Below are positions 36,787-45,914 of a stretch of DNA of 64,000 nucleotides, piece by piece. Every line of letters begins with the position of its first letter. Position 1 is the stretch's first letter. This stretch comes from Jonquetella anthropi DSM 22815 (GTDB lineage: Bacteria > Synergistota > Synergistia > Synergistales > Dethiosulfovibrionaceae): positions 920,349 to 984,348 of the forward strand of contig NZ_CM001376.1 in NCBI RefSeq assembly GCF_000237805.1. The letters run 5' to 3'. The notes beneath the pieces were generated by a model, which was given only the letters and a program-made list of their open reading frames with translations, was not told the DNA's origin and made no database searches. A program made the position numbers and the translations under genes.

Positions 36787-37634
36787 CAGTTCGCCTCCGT
36801 CTCTTGGGACAGCCGCGCCCACGCGTCAACCGGCAGCAGACCGTCCCGGTACTGGCCGACTTTCGGCGCGGCGGCCAACAGCGCCGCCGTGTAGGGATGG
36901 GACGGGCTCCTAAAGACGCGGCTCGCCGAGCCGCTCTCAAGTATTTTTCCGCCCCTCATCACCGACACGTCGTCGGCAAACTTACGGCACAGCGCCAGCT
37001 GGTGGGTAATGAACAGGCAGGCTGTCCCCAGATCGTCGCGAACCCGGCGCAGAATATCCAGAATCTGACAGGCCACCACCACGTCGAGGGCCGTCGTCGG
37101 CTCGTCACACAGCAGGACGCTCGGCCGTCTCATCAGGGCCATGGCGATCATGACCCGCTGAGCCATGCCGCCGGAAAGCCGACCCGGCCGGCCGCGCATG
37201 ACGCCAGACGGGTCGCTCAGCCCCAGCCCGCCGAGCAGCTTTTCAGCCCCCGTCCAAGCGTCCGCCGTCTTTTCCCCGTCCAAGACGACCGAAGGCTCGA
37301 TCAGCTGGTCGCCTACGTCCATACGCGGGTTTAACGCCGACCGAGGATCCTGAGGGATCAGCGCGACGGTCCGGCCCCGAACGGCCCGCCACTCTTCCTC
37401 TGACGCGCCGCGCATCTCGCGGCCCTGGACGCGCAGCGATGCGCAGGACGCCGAAAGCGGCGGGTCGATCAGCCCCATCAAGGCGGCGGCCGTCATGGAC
37501 TTCCCGCACCCCGACTCGCCGACCAGAGCGGTAATCCTGCCCCGCCGCAGCGTCAGGCTGACGCCGCCGACCAGCGCGCGGCCAGCCACGTCCTTGACTG
37601 TCAAATCCCGAAGAACGAGCACCTCTTCCATCAT
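36786..37634 (-). CDS. Peptide ABC transporter ATP-binding protein, DppD-like
   Basis: 282 residues. Walker A GESGCGKSMTAAALMG, ALIPQDPRSALNPRM, LSGGMAQRVMIAMAL, and VLLCDEPTTALD. The C-terminal oligopeptide-binding extension has HPYTAALLAA. Two ATGs follow AGGAGG (37634 and 37631). First ATPase of the pair. Confidence 0.92.
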   Translation of the reverse strand: MMEEVLVLRDLTVKDVAGRALVGGVSLTLRRGRITALVGESGCGKSMTAAALMGLIDPPLSASCASLRVQGREMRGASEEEWRAVRGRTVALIPQDPRSALNPRMDVGDQLIEPSVVLDGEKTADAWTGAEKLLGGLGLSDPSGVMRGRPGRLSGGMAQRVMIAMALMRRPSVLLCDEPTTALDVVVACQILDILRRVRDDLGTACLFITHQLALCRKFADDVSVMRGGKILESGSASRVFRSPSHPYTAALLAAAPKVGQYRDGLLPVDAWARLSQETEAN

Positions 37635-37675
37635 GCCGCCTCCTTTCGACTCGCTTTCAGCCGCTGAAACGGAGA

Positions 37676-37699
37676 AAGGGCCGCCGGCAGGCGGCCCTT
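37676..37699 (-). terminator. Attenuating hairpin after dppA
   Basis: AAGGGCCGCC and GGCGGCCCTT (37676-37699) form a stem between the binding-protein gene and dppD. The T-run is short, so partial readthrough is expected. Confidence 0.65.
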
Positions 37700-37715
37700 C
37701 GACCCAACGGGTTAA

Positions 37716-39272
37716 TTAGTCCTCTTTCTCCCACTGGTACAGATCGGCGAACATGCCGTAATCGTGCGGCTGGCCGACCTTCATCTTGTTGCTCACCGCG
37801 TACAGGTCCTTGGCGGCGTACAGGGACATCATGGGCATATCGTCCCACAGCAGTTTCTGCAGGTCCGCCGCCTCGGTTTTCAAGGCCGCGTCGTCCGTCT
37901 CGGTCATCATCTTGGCGACCAGATCGTCCATCTTCTGGGTAAAGTACCGGTTGTAGTTCCCCTTGGTGATGAAGAACTGCAGGTCGTATGTTGGGTTCAG
38001 CGGCACCAGCGTGTCGGCCATGATGATCATGTCGAACGCGCCTTCCTTGGCGCGGCTCATGACCGTCGGGAAGTCGAACTTGAGCATATCGACCTTGACG
38101 CCGATCGCCGCGAGGTTGGCCTGAATGACCTGAGCGACCTGCTCGCGAGTCGTGTTGCCGGTCGGCACGGTGAACTCCAGCGACTTGTTGAAGTCAAATC
38201 CGGCGTCCTGAAGCATTTTCTTTGCCTTCTGAGGATCGTAGGCCGGCGCCAATTTGGCGTCCCGGTACGGAGAGGCGCTGGTGAAGAAGCTGGCCGTGGG
38301 CTCGCCCTGTCCGAGAAGAACCTGCTTCACGATCGTCTCCCGGTCGATCGCGAGGGAGATGGCCTGACGGATCTGGGGGCTCGACAGCCGGTCGTTGTTC
38401 AGGAAAAGGAGTTGCACCGTCCCGGGGCCGCCGCTGATCGTGCGGACGTTCTTGAGCGACTTCACCTTTTCGTAGTCGGTGCTGGGAATCATCCCGTTCA
38501 TCGGGACGTTCATGTCGATATCGCCGGCGGCAAACGCCACTGTCAGTTCGGGGCCCGACATGACCTTGAAGGTCACGCCGTCAACCTTCGGAGCGCCGAG
38601 GAAATACCCCTTGTTGGACTTAAGCTTGAGGAAATGATCCTTGTCGAACTGGACGAACGTCATCGGGCCGCTGGTCACTGTCGGGTGAGCCAGCTCGGCT
38701 TCTTGCTTGTAAGTCGCCGGGCTGAAATTCTTCCACAGGTGGGCAGGAACCGGCAACAGGGCGCGCAGGATATTGTCGTTGAACATGTTGAACGACATAC
38801 CCTGCTTGCAGATGAACTCGACCGTGCGGCCGTCAATCTTCTTCACGCCGGTCATTTCGGCGCCCTTCGGCAGCACGCCGTGCTCGTCAAACCCTTCCAG
38901 CACGCTGTAATACTGGGTCACCATCGAATTGACCTTCGGGTCGGTCAGAAAGCGAACCGTGAACAGCACATCGTCGGCCGTAATCGGTTGGCCGTCGGTC
39001 CACTTGGCGTCCCGAAGGGTCACGCGGAAGTGCTTGCTGTCAATCTCTTGGACCTTCTCGGCCAGCATCGGCTGATAGGTCAGCTTATCGGTCAGAGTGA
39101 CAAGCGGCGAGTACAGCAGCTCGGCGCACACCGTCGCCATCGAGTCGCCCGGGTCGATCGGGTTCAGATCGCTCGGCGAGTTCGTGACGCCGACGTTTAC
39201 CGTCGCAGCCATAGCCGCCGTGGCCAGAGTTGCCGCTGCAAAGGTTGAGCAAAGCAGTTTCTTCAGTGTCAT
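37716..39272 (-). CDS. Peptide ABC transporter substrate-binding protein, DppA-like (SBP_bac_5)
   Basis: 518 residues, periplasmic. A signal peptide (MTLKKLLCSTFAAATLATAAMA) precedes the family-5 binding fold: LLYSPLVTLTDKLTYQPMLAEKVQEID, VTLRDAKWTDGQPITADDVLFTVRFL, and DIDMNVP are typical. ATG at 39272 is chosen for AGGAGA 7 nt upstream; an ATG 19 codons earlier lacks a site. It supplies ligands, most likely peptides, to DppBCDF. Confidence 0.92.
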   Translation of the reverse strand: MTLKKLLCSTFAAATLATAAMAATVNVGVTNSPSDLNPIDPGDSMATVCAELLYSPLVTLTDKLTYQPMLAEKVQEIDSKHFRVTLRDAKWTDGQPITADDVLFTVRFLTDPKVNSMVTQYYSVLEGFDEHGVLPKGAEMTGVKKIDGRTVEFICKQGMSFNMFNDNILRALLPVPAHLWKNFSPATYKQEAELAHPTVTSGPMTFVQFDKDHFLKLKSNKGYFLGAPKVDGVTFKVMSGPELTVAFAAGDIDMNVPMNGMIPSTDYEKVKSLKNVRTISGGPGTVQLLFLNNDRLSSPQIRQAISLAIDRETIVKQVLLGQGEPTASFFTSASPYRDAKLAPAYDPQKAKKMLQDAGFDFNKSLEFTVPTGNTTREQVAQVIQANLAAIGVKVDMLKFDFPTVMSRAKEGAFDMIIMADTLVPLNPTYDLQFFITKGNYNRYFTQKMDDLVAKMMTETDDAALKTEAADLQKLLWDDMPMMSLYAAKDLYAVSNKMKVGQPHDYGMFADLYQWEKED

Positions 39273-39327
39273 GAAACAGTCTCCTTTCCCCTGCCTATTA
39301 GATAAATTAAACACATGAACCTTATTC

Positions 39328-39355
39328 ATTTTATCTGCCGTTTTTCCGCCGTCAA
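39328..39355 (-). promoter_or_regulatory. Promoter of the dpp operon
   Basis: Minus-strand TTGACG (39355-39350), 16-nt spacer, TAAAAT (39333-39328). The leader is about 50 nt. Confidence 0.7.
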
Positions 39356-39553
39356 GGCGCAGATCAGAGCAAAAGAGTTCAGTATTCTGCTCCTCTGCAG
39401 GCGTTTTGAATGAAACCGCAGTGACCTCTCAGGGGAATTCCGCAGCTGGCTCGTTGAGCTACTTAAGAAAATACCTCAAGGCCGCGGACATTTTTATTTT
39501 TGTCGGCAGGATATTTTTTTTGTTCGACCTTCCTCCGCTTAAGCAATAAAAAA

Positions 39554-39579
39554 ACAGTAAATCTTTTTTGATTTACCGT
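39554..39579 (-). terminator. Terminator after the NTF2-like gene
   Basis: ACAGTAAATC (39554-39563) pairs with GATTTACCGT (39570-39579). Seven T follow on the minus strand. Confidence 0.85.
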
Positions 39580-39645
39580 TCGTTCAAGGACCCTGTTAGG
39601 GCTTTTATTTCATTGTAGGAAGGGGCCGCTTGAAAAAGATCTATC

Positions 39646-40065
39646 TCAAAACCATTTTATTTTTTCGCCTTTAAACACTGGCCTTGGGCCCTTTTGATAC
39701 GGATCGTAATTATTCAGGTTACAGCCAAATTCTTTTACTGCCTTTATTTTATTATCTTCGGTCCAAGTGACCAAAGACATGCCGTCAAACTCCTCAACTT
39801 TTCCATTACACATCTCGTTTTTAAAGTACCACTCTACGACCATCTGGTCTCCTTGGTGAAAAAATTGAATAATTTTCCAACAGATGACCTTGCCTCGCCT
39901 ATTCCATTCTTCAAACCACCCCTTCACCGCTGCTCGACTTTCGTATTTCGGGCCCCAACTTTCTGTATAGAGGACGTCTTCACTAAAAATAACGTCTATT
40001 CCTAAATCCTGCCCTTTAAGCCACATATCAAACCATAATTGAATTATTTTTTCTCTTTCGTTCAT
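39646..40065 (-). CDS. NTF2/SnoaL-like protein
   Basis: 139 residues. The pattern of an N-terminal helix then a cone-shaped beta-sheet (VIFSEDVLYTESWGPKYESRAAVKGWFEEWNRRGKVICW...VVEWYFKNEMCNGKVEEFDGMSLVTWTEDNKIKAVKEFG) fits SnoaL-like/NTF2 proteins. No specific catalytic set is evident. Composition is more AT-rich than its neighbours, perhaps acquired. The start at 40065 (MNEREKIIQ) is preferred over one 4 codons earlier. Confidence 0.75.
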   Translation of the reverse strand: MNEREKIIQLWFDMWLKGQDLGIDVIFSEDVLYTESWGPKYESRAAVKGWFEEWNRRGKVICWKIIQFFHQGDQMVVEWYFKNEMCNGKVEEFDGMSLVTWTEDNKIKAVKEFGCNLNNYDPYQKGPRPVFKGEKIKWF

Positions 40066-40180
40066 CTCGCGCCTCACCTCAAGGGAAAAAGTTTCCTACC
40101 CCGCTTTTCTAGGCCTCTTATTTTGGCTGCAGGAACGCCAAATGACGGTTCGCCGACGCAGAGAGGACGGGGAGGAAAAA

Positions 40181-40203
40181 GCGCCGGCGAAACCGCCGGC
40201 GCT
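40181..40203 (-). terminator. Terminator after the AGCS symporter gene
   Basis: GCGCCGGCG and CGCCGGCGC (40181-40203), with TTTTT following on the minus strand. Confidence 0.85.
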
Positions 40204-40230
40204 CAGTGAGCAAATTGATTTCAAACTGTC

Positions 40231-41616
40231 TTAAGCCTTCAGACGGTTCTGCTCGTCGTACTCGTTCAGGCTCTTGGAGACCAACTTGGACAGACCGATC
40301 AAGGCGATCAGGTTGGGGAACACCATCAAGCCGTTGAAGAAGTCGGTCAGCTCCCAGACCAGATCCAACGTCATGACAGAGCCGTAGACGATGAAAATCA
40401 TGACCAGAACGCGGAACGGGAGAAGCCCCTTGGGCCCAAAAAGGTAACGAATGTTCTGCTCGGCGAAGAAATACCACCCGACGATGGTAGAAAACGCGAA
40501 GAAGAACATGCACACGGCGATGAACGGCAGGCCCCAGCTGCCAAGACCAAGTTCGAACGCCTTCTGAGTCAGCGCAATACCCTTGAGCACCACGCCGTTG
40601 TTGCCAGCCGCGCCGATCGGAAGGGCGCCGGTCACGAAAATGACGAACGCGGTCATGTTCAGGACGAGGAACGTATCGACGAACACGCCCATGATCGCCA
40701 CAAAGCCTTGGTCGGCCGGGTGCTTCACGTTCGCCACAGCGTGAGCGTGAGGCGTGGAACCCATACCGGCTTCGTTGGAGAACAAACCGCGGGCGACGCC
40801 GTAGCGGATGGACTCCTTCACAGTGGCGCCGATCAGACCGCCGGTCGCAGCCGCCGGGTTGAACGCGCCTTCAAAGATCATCTTGAACATCGGACCGATC
40901 TGACTCAGATGGGTCACGATGATGTAAAGGCCGCCGAGCAGGAACAGACCGGCCATGATCGGGACGACCTTCTCAGTCACGGAAGCGATGCGGCCAAGCC
41001 CGCCGAAGAAAATGAACCCGCCAAGGATAGCCACGACGATACCAATGTGAAGCCGACTGATCGACGGGAACGCGTTGTGGATCGCGTCGGCGATCGAGTT
41101 GGACTGCACCATGTTGCCGACGCATCCCAGAGCGATGATGATGGCAATGGCGAAGAACCCGGCCAAGAACTTGCTACCAAGCCCCTTGCTGATGTAGTAC
41201 GCCGGACCGCCGACCACCTGACCGGAAGCGTCCTTGCCCTTGAACGTCTGAGCGAGGACGGCCTCGGCGAAAATCGTGCTCATGCCAAAGAACGCGGCGA
41301 TCCACATCCAGAAGATAGCTCCCGGACCGCCGGAAGCGATAGCCGTTGCGGCGCCGGCCAAGTTGCCGGTACCGACCTGCGCGGCAATGGCGGTTGCCAA
41401 AGCTTGGAACGAGCTCATGCCGTCCTTGCCGGCCCGCTCGCCGAACAGGTTCAGGCCACCGAACGTGTTCTTCCACGCAATGTTGAACCGACGAATCTGG
41501 ACGAACTTCAGCCGCAGGGTGAAGTACAGTCCAGTGCCGCAAAGAAGCGGAATCAGGCAGTACAGTCCCCAGACGTAGCTGTTAATGTTTGTGACGATTG
41601 CCGTTAACCTCTCCAT
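40231..41616 (-). CDS. Sodium:alanine/glycine symporter, AGCS family
   Basis: 461 residues with about ten membrane segments. Family signatures: FNIAWKNTFGG, SSFQALATAIAAQVGTGNLAGAATAIASGGPGAIFWMW (substrate and sodium binding), and GLFSNEAGMGSTPHAHA. AGCS proteins carry alanine or glycine. Its position beside the glycine reductase operon strongly suggests glycine uptake. It has its own promoter and terminator. Confidence 0.95.
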   Translation of the reverse strand: MERLTAIVTNINSYVWGLYCLIPLLCGTGLYFTLRLKFVQIRRFNIAWKNTFGGLNLFGERAGKDGMSSFQALATAIAAQVGTGNLAGAATAIASGGPGAIFWMWIAAFFGMSTIFAEAVLAQTFKGKDASGQVVGGPAYYISKGLGSKFLAGFFAIAIIIALGCVGNMVQSNSIADAIHNAFPSISRLHIGIVVAILGGFIFFGGLGRIASVTEKVVPIMAGLFLLGGLYIIVTHLSQIGPMFKMIFEGAFNPAAATGGLIGATVKESIRYGVARGLFSNEAGMGSTPHAHAVANVKHPADQGFVAIMGVFVDTFLVLNMTAFVIFVTGALPIGAAGNNGVVLKGIALTQKAFELGLGSWGLPFIAVCMFFFAFSTIVGWYFFAEQNIRYLFGPKGLLPFRVLVMIFIVYGSVMTLDLVWELTDFFNGLMVFPNLIALIGLSKLVSKSLNEYDEQNRLKA

Positions 41617-41716
41617 AAACTATCACTCCAGTGTTTGAAAGATTTTTGCAGCACTTTCAACGCTTGCCGAACTCCTCTTTGCTCCTTTCGCACAAGGTGT
41701 GAAACTCTTCTCATAT

Positions 41717-41745
41717 AATCTAGCAAAAAATATGAAAAATGTCCA
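41717..41745 (-). promoter_or_regulatory. Promoter of the AGCS symporter gene
   Basis: Minus-strand TGGACA (41745-41740), 17-nt spacer, TAGATT (41722-41717). The leader is about 95 nt. No glycine riboswitch core is seen in it. Confidence 0.7.
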
Positions 41746-41930
41746 CGCCTTTTATGCTTTTTGTCTAACAAATTCGAAAAGCAAAATAAAACGGCTCTCC
41801 GCGGCGACAAATTCAGCAGATTGAAGCATTCGGTTTGCGTCACTCAAAGACCGGCGTGCCCGGAAAAACTAGTCTGCCGGGACGCTACTAGCTCTGCCCT
41901 CCGCCGTTTGGCCCGAGGGTGTTCTGCAAA

Positions 41931-41963
41931 AAAGCCCGCTGCGGTCTGAGCGCAACGGGCTTT
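41931..41963 (-). terminator. Terminator of the grd operon
   Basis: AAAGCCCGCTGCG pairs with CGCAACGGGCTTT (41931-41963) with one mismatch. A T-run follows on the minus strand. Confidence 0.85.
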
Positions 41964-41979
41964 AAAACACTGCAAAATA

Positions 41980-43284
41980 CTAGTCGTTGAACACCGTCTG
42001 CTCGGTCACTTCGGTTTCCAGGGCCTTGATGGCCTTGTCGACCAAATGACGACGAAGCTTCTTTTCCTCTTCCGGGCTCTTGGTTGGGTCTCCCAGGGGG
42101 TGAGGGATTGCCACGGTGGGGATCAGACGGTTAGCGCCAACGCTGAGGGAGATCGGGACGATCGTCAGCATGTGGGCGACAGGAACATCGGCGTTTTCCT
42201 CAATAGCTTTGACCATCGTTGCACCGCAACGAGTGCAGGTGCCTCAGGTGGAAGTGAGGATAACGGCGTCAACTTTGCCGTGCAGCTTCTGGCCGATTTC
42301 CGTGCCGAAGCGCTTGGCGTTAGCCACGCCGGTGCCGTTGCCGACCGTCGCATAGTAGTAACGGTACAGCTTGCCGATCTTGCCTTCTTTTTCCAGATCG
42401 CGGAGCACGTCGACAGGAAGGACGCGGTTGGCGTCCTCGTTGGCGTAGGTCCGGTCATAGCCGCCGTGAGCGCTTTCGTAGGCGCCCTTCAGCGTCATGA
42501 CGCCGTCGATGTCGTACTCGCCGTAGTTCTGGGCGCTGGACGAAGCGATGTGATCCGGGTTCCCGTTCGGCACGATGCCGCCGGAGGTGACCAGAGCGAT
42601 AGTGGCGTGAGCCATGTCCTTAACAGCCGGACGAGGCGTCACCCGGTCGAACACGGGCATCTTGTACTCGGTCTCGAACTCCTCGCCCTTCAGCTTCTTG
42701 ACGAGCATCCGAACGGCGCGCTCGGCACCGACTTCCTCGTAGAACTTGTTCTTGCGGATACCGCGCTCGATGTAGCCCTCAGCTGCCGGCGAACCAAGCT
42801 TTTCGCCCTTCAGCTGCTTGAGCAGAATCGCAGCCATCGGAGGAACAGCCTTGCCCATGCCGCGGGCGCTGTCGGCGGCCTTGACGATGTAAATGCTCTT
42901 CTTGTACAGGTCGACGCCCGGGTTTTCCTCGTACATGGCGCTCACGACGGGGATGCCCAGCTCCTTGGAAACGGCATCGCAGACGGCGCCGCAGGCGGTG
43001 CCGTACCGGCCGGCGTTGAAGGCCGGACCGGCCACGAAGGCGTCGGCGCCGAGCTTTTTCACGGTGTCAAGGACAAATTTGGTGTCGGCGGCCATGTTCT
43101 CGGCGAAATGGCTGTCGCCGCAGATGATGGTGGCAACGATGTTAGCCTCGCCCTTAAAGGCGGCATTCAGAGCGGCACCAGGGCCGACAAGACCGTCACG
43201 AACTTCCGGAGCGATGTCAGCTTTTTCCTCTCCGCCGATGCCAGCGAAGAACTGGTTGATGTAGTGAACTACTTTGTAAGTCAT
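41980..43284 (-). CDS. grdB: Glycine reductase protein B gamma subunit, selenoprotein GrdB
   Basis: 434 residues including selenocysteine 347, encoded by UGA at 42246-42244 inside STSTUGTCTRCGATM, the known UxxCxxC site of GrdB. Reading stops there if UGA is treated as stop; the frame then continues without change to 41980. Sec reacts with the Schiff-base glycine held on GrdE to give the carboxymethyl-selenoether passed to GrdA. Directly after the UGA, GCACC/GGTGC with an inner GCA/TGC make a plausible SECIS hairpin. The start is MTYKVVHYINQFFAGIGGEEKA, 27 nt after grdA. Confidence 0.96.
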
Positions 43285-43311
43285 TCATAGTCCTCCTTCA
43301 CGTCAAAGGTG

Positions 43312-43788
43312 CTACAGAGTGTATTGTGAGTACTGTTCGCGAATGCCTTTGACGGCCGCTGCAAGCGCCTCAGGATCAAGAACCATCTCCATCATGGAAA
43401 TGTTCTCTTCCCAAGCTGCGGGGTCGGCTTCGGCCCGAATTTCCTCTTCAAAAATATCGTAAACGGCAAGTCCCAACGGGACGCCGGCCAACGGTCCTGC
43501 ATAGGTGGGATCCCCGTTCGTCACGGTCTCGGCGTAAATCTCCGCGCCTTCTGCGTCGGAAGAACCGAAAATCACGACGACGTTTTCCGCACCGTACTTC
43601 TCAGCAACGTCTTTAACGCGCTGCTGATTCTGCAGGTCCATGGCTCCAGCTGCCGTTCAGACAAAGCACTCGGTGGCTTCAAATACCACTTCGGCTCCGC
43701 TGTTTTTGAAGCAGGCTTCCATCGCCGGAGCCGGGACGCCGTCCCGCTCGCCGAGGAAGACCAGCTTCTTTCCAGCCAGCTTTCCCAT
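43312..43788 (-). CDS. grdA: Glycine reductase selenoprotein A (GrdA)
   Basis: 158 residues including Sec44 (UGA at 43659-43657) in ECFVUTAAGAMD, the hallmark CxxU motif. It starts [21 protein letters not shown] at ATG 43788, with GGAGGG upstream. It accepts the carboxymethyl group from GrdB on Sec, forms ketene-level thioester with GrdC/D, and is re-reduced by thioredoxin. A standard gene finder starting at the next ATG (43641) would miss the N-terminal third with the active site. An imperfect GCAG/CTGC hairpin follows the UGA. Confidence 0.97.
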
Positions 43789-43807
43789 GTTTAACCCTCC
43801 TTGCTAA

Positions 43808-45100
43808 CTAGAGCGTCTCCGCGCCGTTCTTGGTGAAGCCCAGCTCGCAGGTGGCGCCGGTGATAATCTGAAGCTCGCAGAACAGCGAACCGTCCGGACG
43901 AACCGTGTCGACGAAGCCGCCGGCCTGGTTGGCCACGGTGCTGATGTCGCCGATGACGTGATCCAGCTTGGGCAGGACGATCGGCTCGTTGGCGTTGCCG
44001 GCGGTGACGCAGGCATTGCCGTAAGGCGTCGTATCAGCCAGAGACTGGGATCCGCCGTCGCGGGCCGCGTACTCGTCGGTGACGAGGACGGTCTTCATGC
44101 CGGCCTTTTCGGACTTCCAGCAGTTCAGAACCAAGTCGGCGTCCGGGTTGCCGAAGCCTTCTTCGGAGATGACCACCGCGTCGGCGCCGAGCGTCTTGGC
44201 CAGTTTGACCGCGTAGCTGGAGCTGCGCTTCTTGTCGGCCAGCGTGACGTTCTCGTTGGTGATGACCACGCCGATGAAGTTCAGGTCTTTGCCGTGATGC
44301 TCGTACAGGCTCTTGATGATCGGGTTGTTCAGGTGGACATAGGTGCTGTTCTTGTCGCAGGCGGACACGCAGTTGCCCGAGCAGATGGCGCCGTCCATGA
44401 CTTCGGTGGCGTTGATCATCGTCGGGATGACCTTCTTCACGTCCACGCCGTAGACGTACGTGTCGTGTAGCAGGCCCTGAGTCTGGAGCATGTAGATGTA
44501 CGCCACTTTGGGAAGGTTCGGGTACTCAGCCAGCGCCTCGCGGTACGGCTTGGACTCGTAGGTCTCCACTTTGTCGGCGGCGAATCCGGCTTCCTTGATC
44601 TTCTGAGCGATGAAGGTAGCAGTCTTCAGCCCGGCAAGGCGGCAGGATTCCTCGCGGCTGTGCAACTCCAAGTTCTCAACCGGGTTAAGGACCATGACGA
44701 TGTTGCAGGTCTGGGAGAACGGAGTGTAAGGAGCTCCAGGGCCAGTCATGTCGACGATGCCTTCCTGAGGAGCGATCAGCCGGCCGGTCGTCAGAACCGC
44801 TGCGCCCTCAAGAACGAGGGTCTTGCCCTCGCCGACGGTGTCCACGTCGCCGATCCAGCCGGGGAACACTTCGTTGGTTCCCTCGATCTTGCAGCGAGGC
44901 TCAATCGCGTCCTTGACAGGAGCGATACGGATGCTCTCGCCCGGATGGGCCAGTTCCACATCCACAGAGGCAAGCCGCTCGTCGTCCTTAATGTTGTCGA
45001 TCAGGGCCTGCTTGCAGATGGTCAGAGTGCCGTTCTTCACAGAGAAGGCATCTCCGAACACTACTTTGTTGATTCTTACCTTGTGGAGTTCAAGTTTCAA
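43808..45100 (-). CDS. grdE: Glycine reductase protein B proprotein GrdE
   Basis: 430 residues. GrdE is a proprotein cleaved at a Cys to make a pyruvoyl group that binds glycine as a Schiff base. The processing region is AICSGNCVSACDKNSTYVH with Cys240, 244 and 248; by homology cleavage is at one of these. TTG at 45100 is the start, 5-6 nt after GGGGGAG. It lies 19 nt upstream of grdA. The 145-nt gap to grdX contains a small hairpin with a T-run. Confidence 0.95.
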   Translation of the reverse strand: MKLELHKVRINKVVFGDAFSVKNGTLTICKQALIDNIKDDERLASVDVELAHPGESIRIAPVKDAIEPRCKIEGTNEVFPGWIGDVDTVGEGKTLVLEGAAVLTTGRLIAPQEGIVDMTGPGAPYTPFSQTCNIVMVLNPVENLELHSREESCRLAGLKTATFIAQKIKEAGFAADKVETYESKPYREALAEYPNLPKVAYIYMLQTQGLLHDTYVYGVDVKKVIPTMINATEVMDGAICSGNCVSACDKNSTYVHLNNPIIKSLYEHHGKDLNFIGVVITNENVTLADKKRSSSYAVKLAKTLGADAVVISEEGFGNPDADLVLNCWKSEKAGMKTVLVTDEYAARDGGSQSLADTTPYGNACVTAGNANEPIVLPKLDHVIGDISTVANQAGGFVDTVRPDGSLFCELQIITGATCELGFTKNGAETL

Positions 45101-45244
45101 TGTAACTCCCCCCTTCTGGGATTGGCTCTCCTACGGAAAGCCTGCCGAAGATCTCCTCGGCCGCCGACGCTTCCCAACCAAAAAAGCGCCGGCTTTTATT
45201 GTCGAGCCTCCCGTCTCAGACCGGAAGGCGGCGAACAACCTCGC

Positions 45245-45646
45245 TTATCGGTGAAAACCGCATTTAATAAAGGTTTCCTGCATCAGCTCCCGATCGATGG
45301 TCTGGTAGTCGTCCAAGAACCGGGGGAAGCAGTTCTGCGGCGTCACGTGAGGCCGGCCGCAGTTAGCGTACACGTCCAAGGCGTTTTCCAACAGATTCAG
45401 CCCGTACTCGTCAAACGCCTCTCCCGACCGCCCCTCCCGGAGAAGCAGCGTGCGGAACGGCTGCTGATACGGACGAAAGTTGCCGTACAGCGGGTGGTTC
45501 ATCAGGTGCCACCCCTTGTGGAGCAGATCGCGGCCAGCGATCAGCACCTTGTTTGAGCAATCGTTCACAAATTGAAGCCGCACGTTGTCGCCTGCAGGGC
45601 ACTCAATTTTTGGGTTGTTGGTCACCAAAACGTACTGGATTGCCAT
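45245..45646 (-). CDS. grdX: GrdX family protein
   Basis: 133 residues, starting MAIQYVLVTNNPKIECPAGDNVRLQF. GrdX-like genes precede grd operons in many glycine-reducing bacteria, and the role is unknown (possibly regulatory). Homologue features: HKGWHLMNHPLYGNFRPYQQPFRTL and a C-terminal Cys. The frame is open 13 codons further, but ATG 45646 follows GGAGG. It is first in the grdX-E-A-B order. Confidence 0.87.
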   Translation of the reverse strand: MAIQYVLVTNNPKIECPAGDNVRLQFVNDCSNKVLIAGRDLLHKGWHLMNHPLYGNFRPYQQPFRTLLLREGRSGEAFDEYGLNLLENALDVYANCGRPHVTPQNCFPRFLDDYQTIDRELMQETFIKCGFHR

Positions 45647-45773
45647 CTTGCCTCCATGGAACTTCCGCTTTCCAGGCCAGTTCAAGCCTCGCCTTTACAA
45701 TTCAGCGTCTCTTCGACCCTGAGTAAAACAAAACGGAAAGGAATTAGAACTGTTTCATGAATTTATATTGTCA

Positions 45774-45806
45774 TTATACCCTATCGGCCCAAAATGACCA
45801 TAGGGG
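45774..45806 (-). promoter_or_regulatory. grd operon promoter with palindromic operator-like site
   Basis: Minus-strand TATAAT (45779-45774) is the -10; no good -35 was found. Directly overlapping upstream is an inverted repeat CCCTATCGG (45779-45787) / CCATAGGG (45798-45805), with one extra base in the left arm. It suggests control by a DNA-binding protein. Confidence 0.5.
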
Positions 45807-45886
45807 AAAACAGCAAACCGCCTTATTTTTTGCTATCTTTTTTCATCTTTTTGCCTAAAGAAGGTTGGCGTCAAGACATAAAAAAA

Positions 45887-45906
45887 GCCGGGGCAATCGC
45901 CCCGGC
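45887..45906 (-). terminator. Terminator after trxA
   Basis: GCCGGGGC and GCCCCGGC (45887-45906), then TTTTTTT on the minus strand. It separates trxA from the grd promoter. Confidence 0.9.
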
Positions 45907-45914
45907 AGCTACAA

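Larger units (their letters stand above)
39273..39645. other. Intergenic region upstream of dppA
   Basis: 373 bp containing the dppA promoter and, at 39554-39579, the terminator of the NTF2-like gene. Nothing else is recognised. Confidence 0.7.
41617..41979. other. Intergenic region between the AGCS gene and grdB
   Basis: 363 bp holding the AGCS promoter (41717-41745) and the grd operon terminator (41931-41963). No other feature is recognised. Confidence 0.7.

Noticed and set aside
42046-43290. Long plus-strand ORF opposite grdB
   Set aside because: It is a shadow of the GC-rich grdB gene. GrdB is supported by strong homology and a Sec motif.
45101-45780. Glycine riboswitch upstream of the grd genes
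   Set aside because: The conserved tandem glycine-aptamer core could not be found in either leader.
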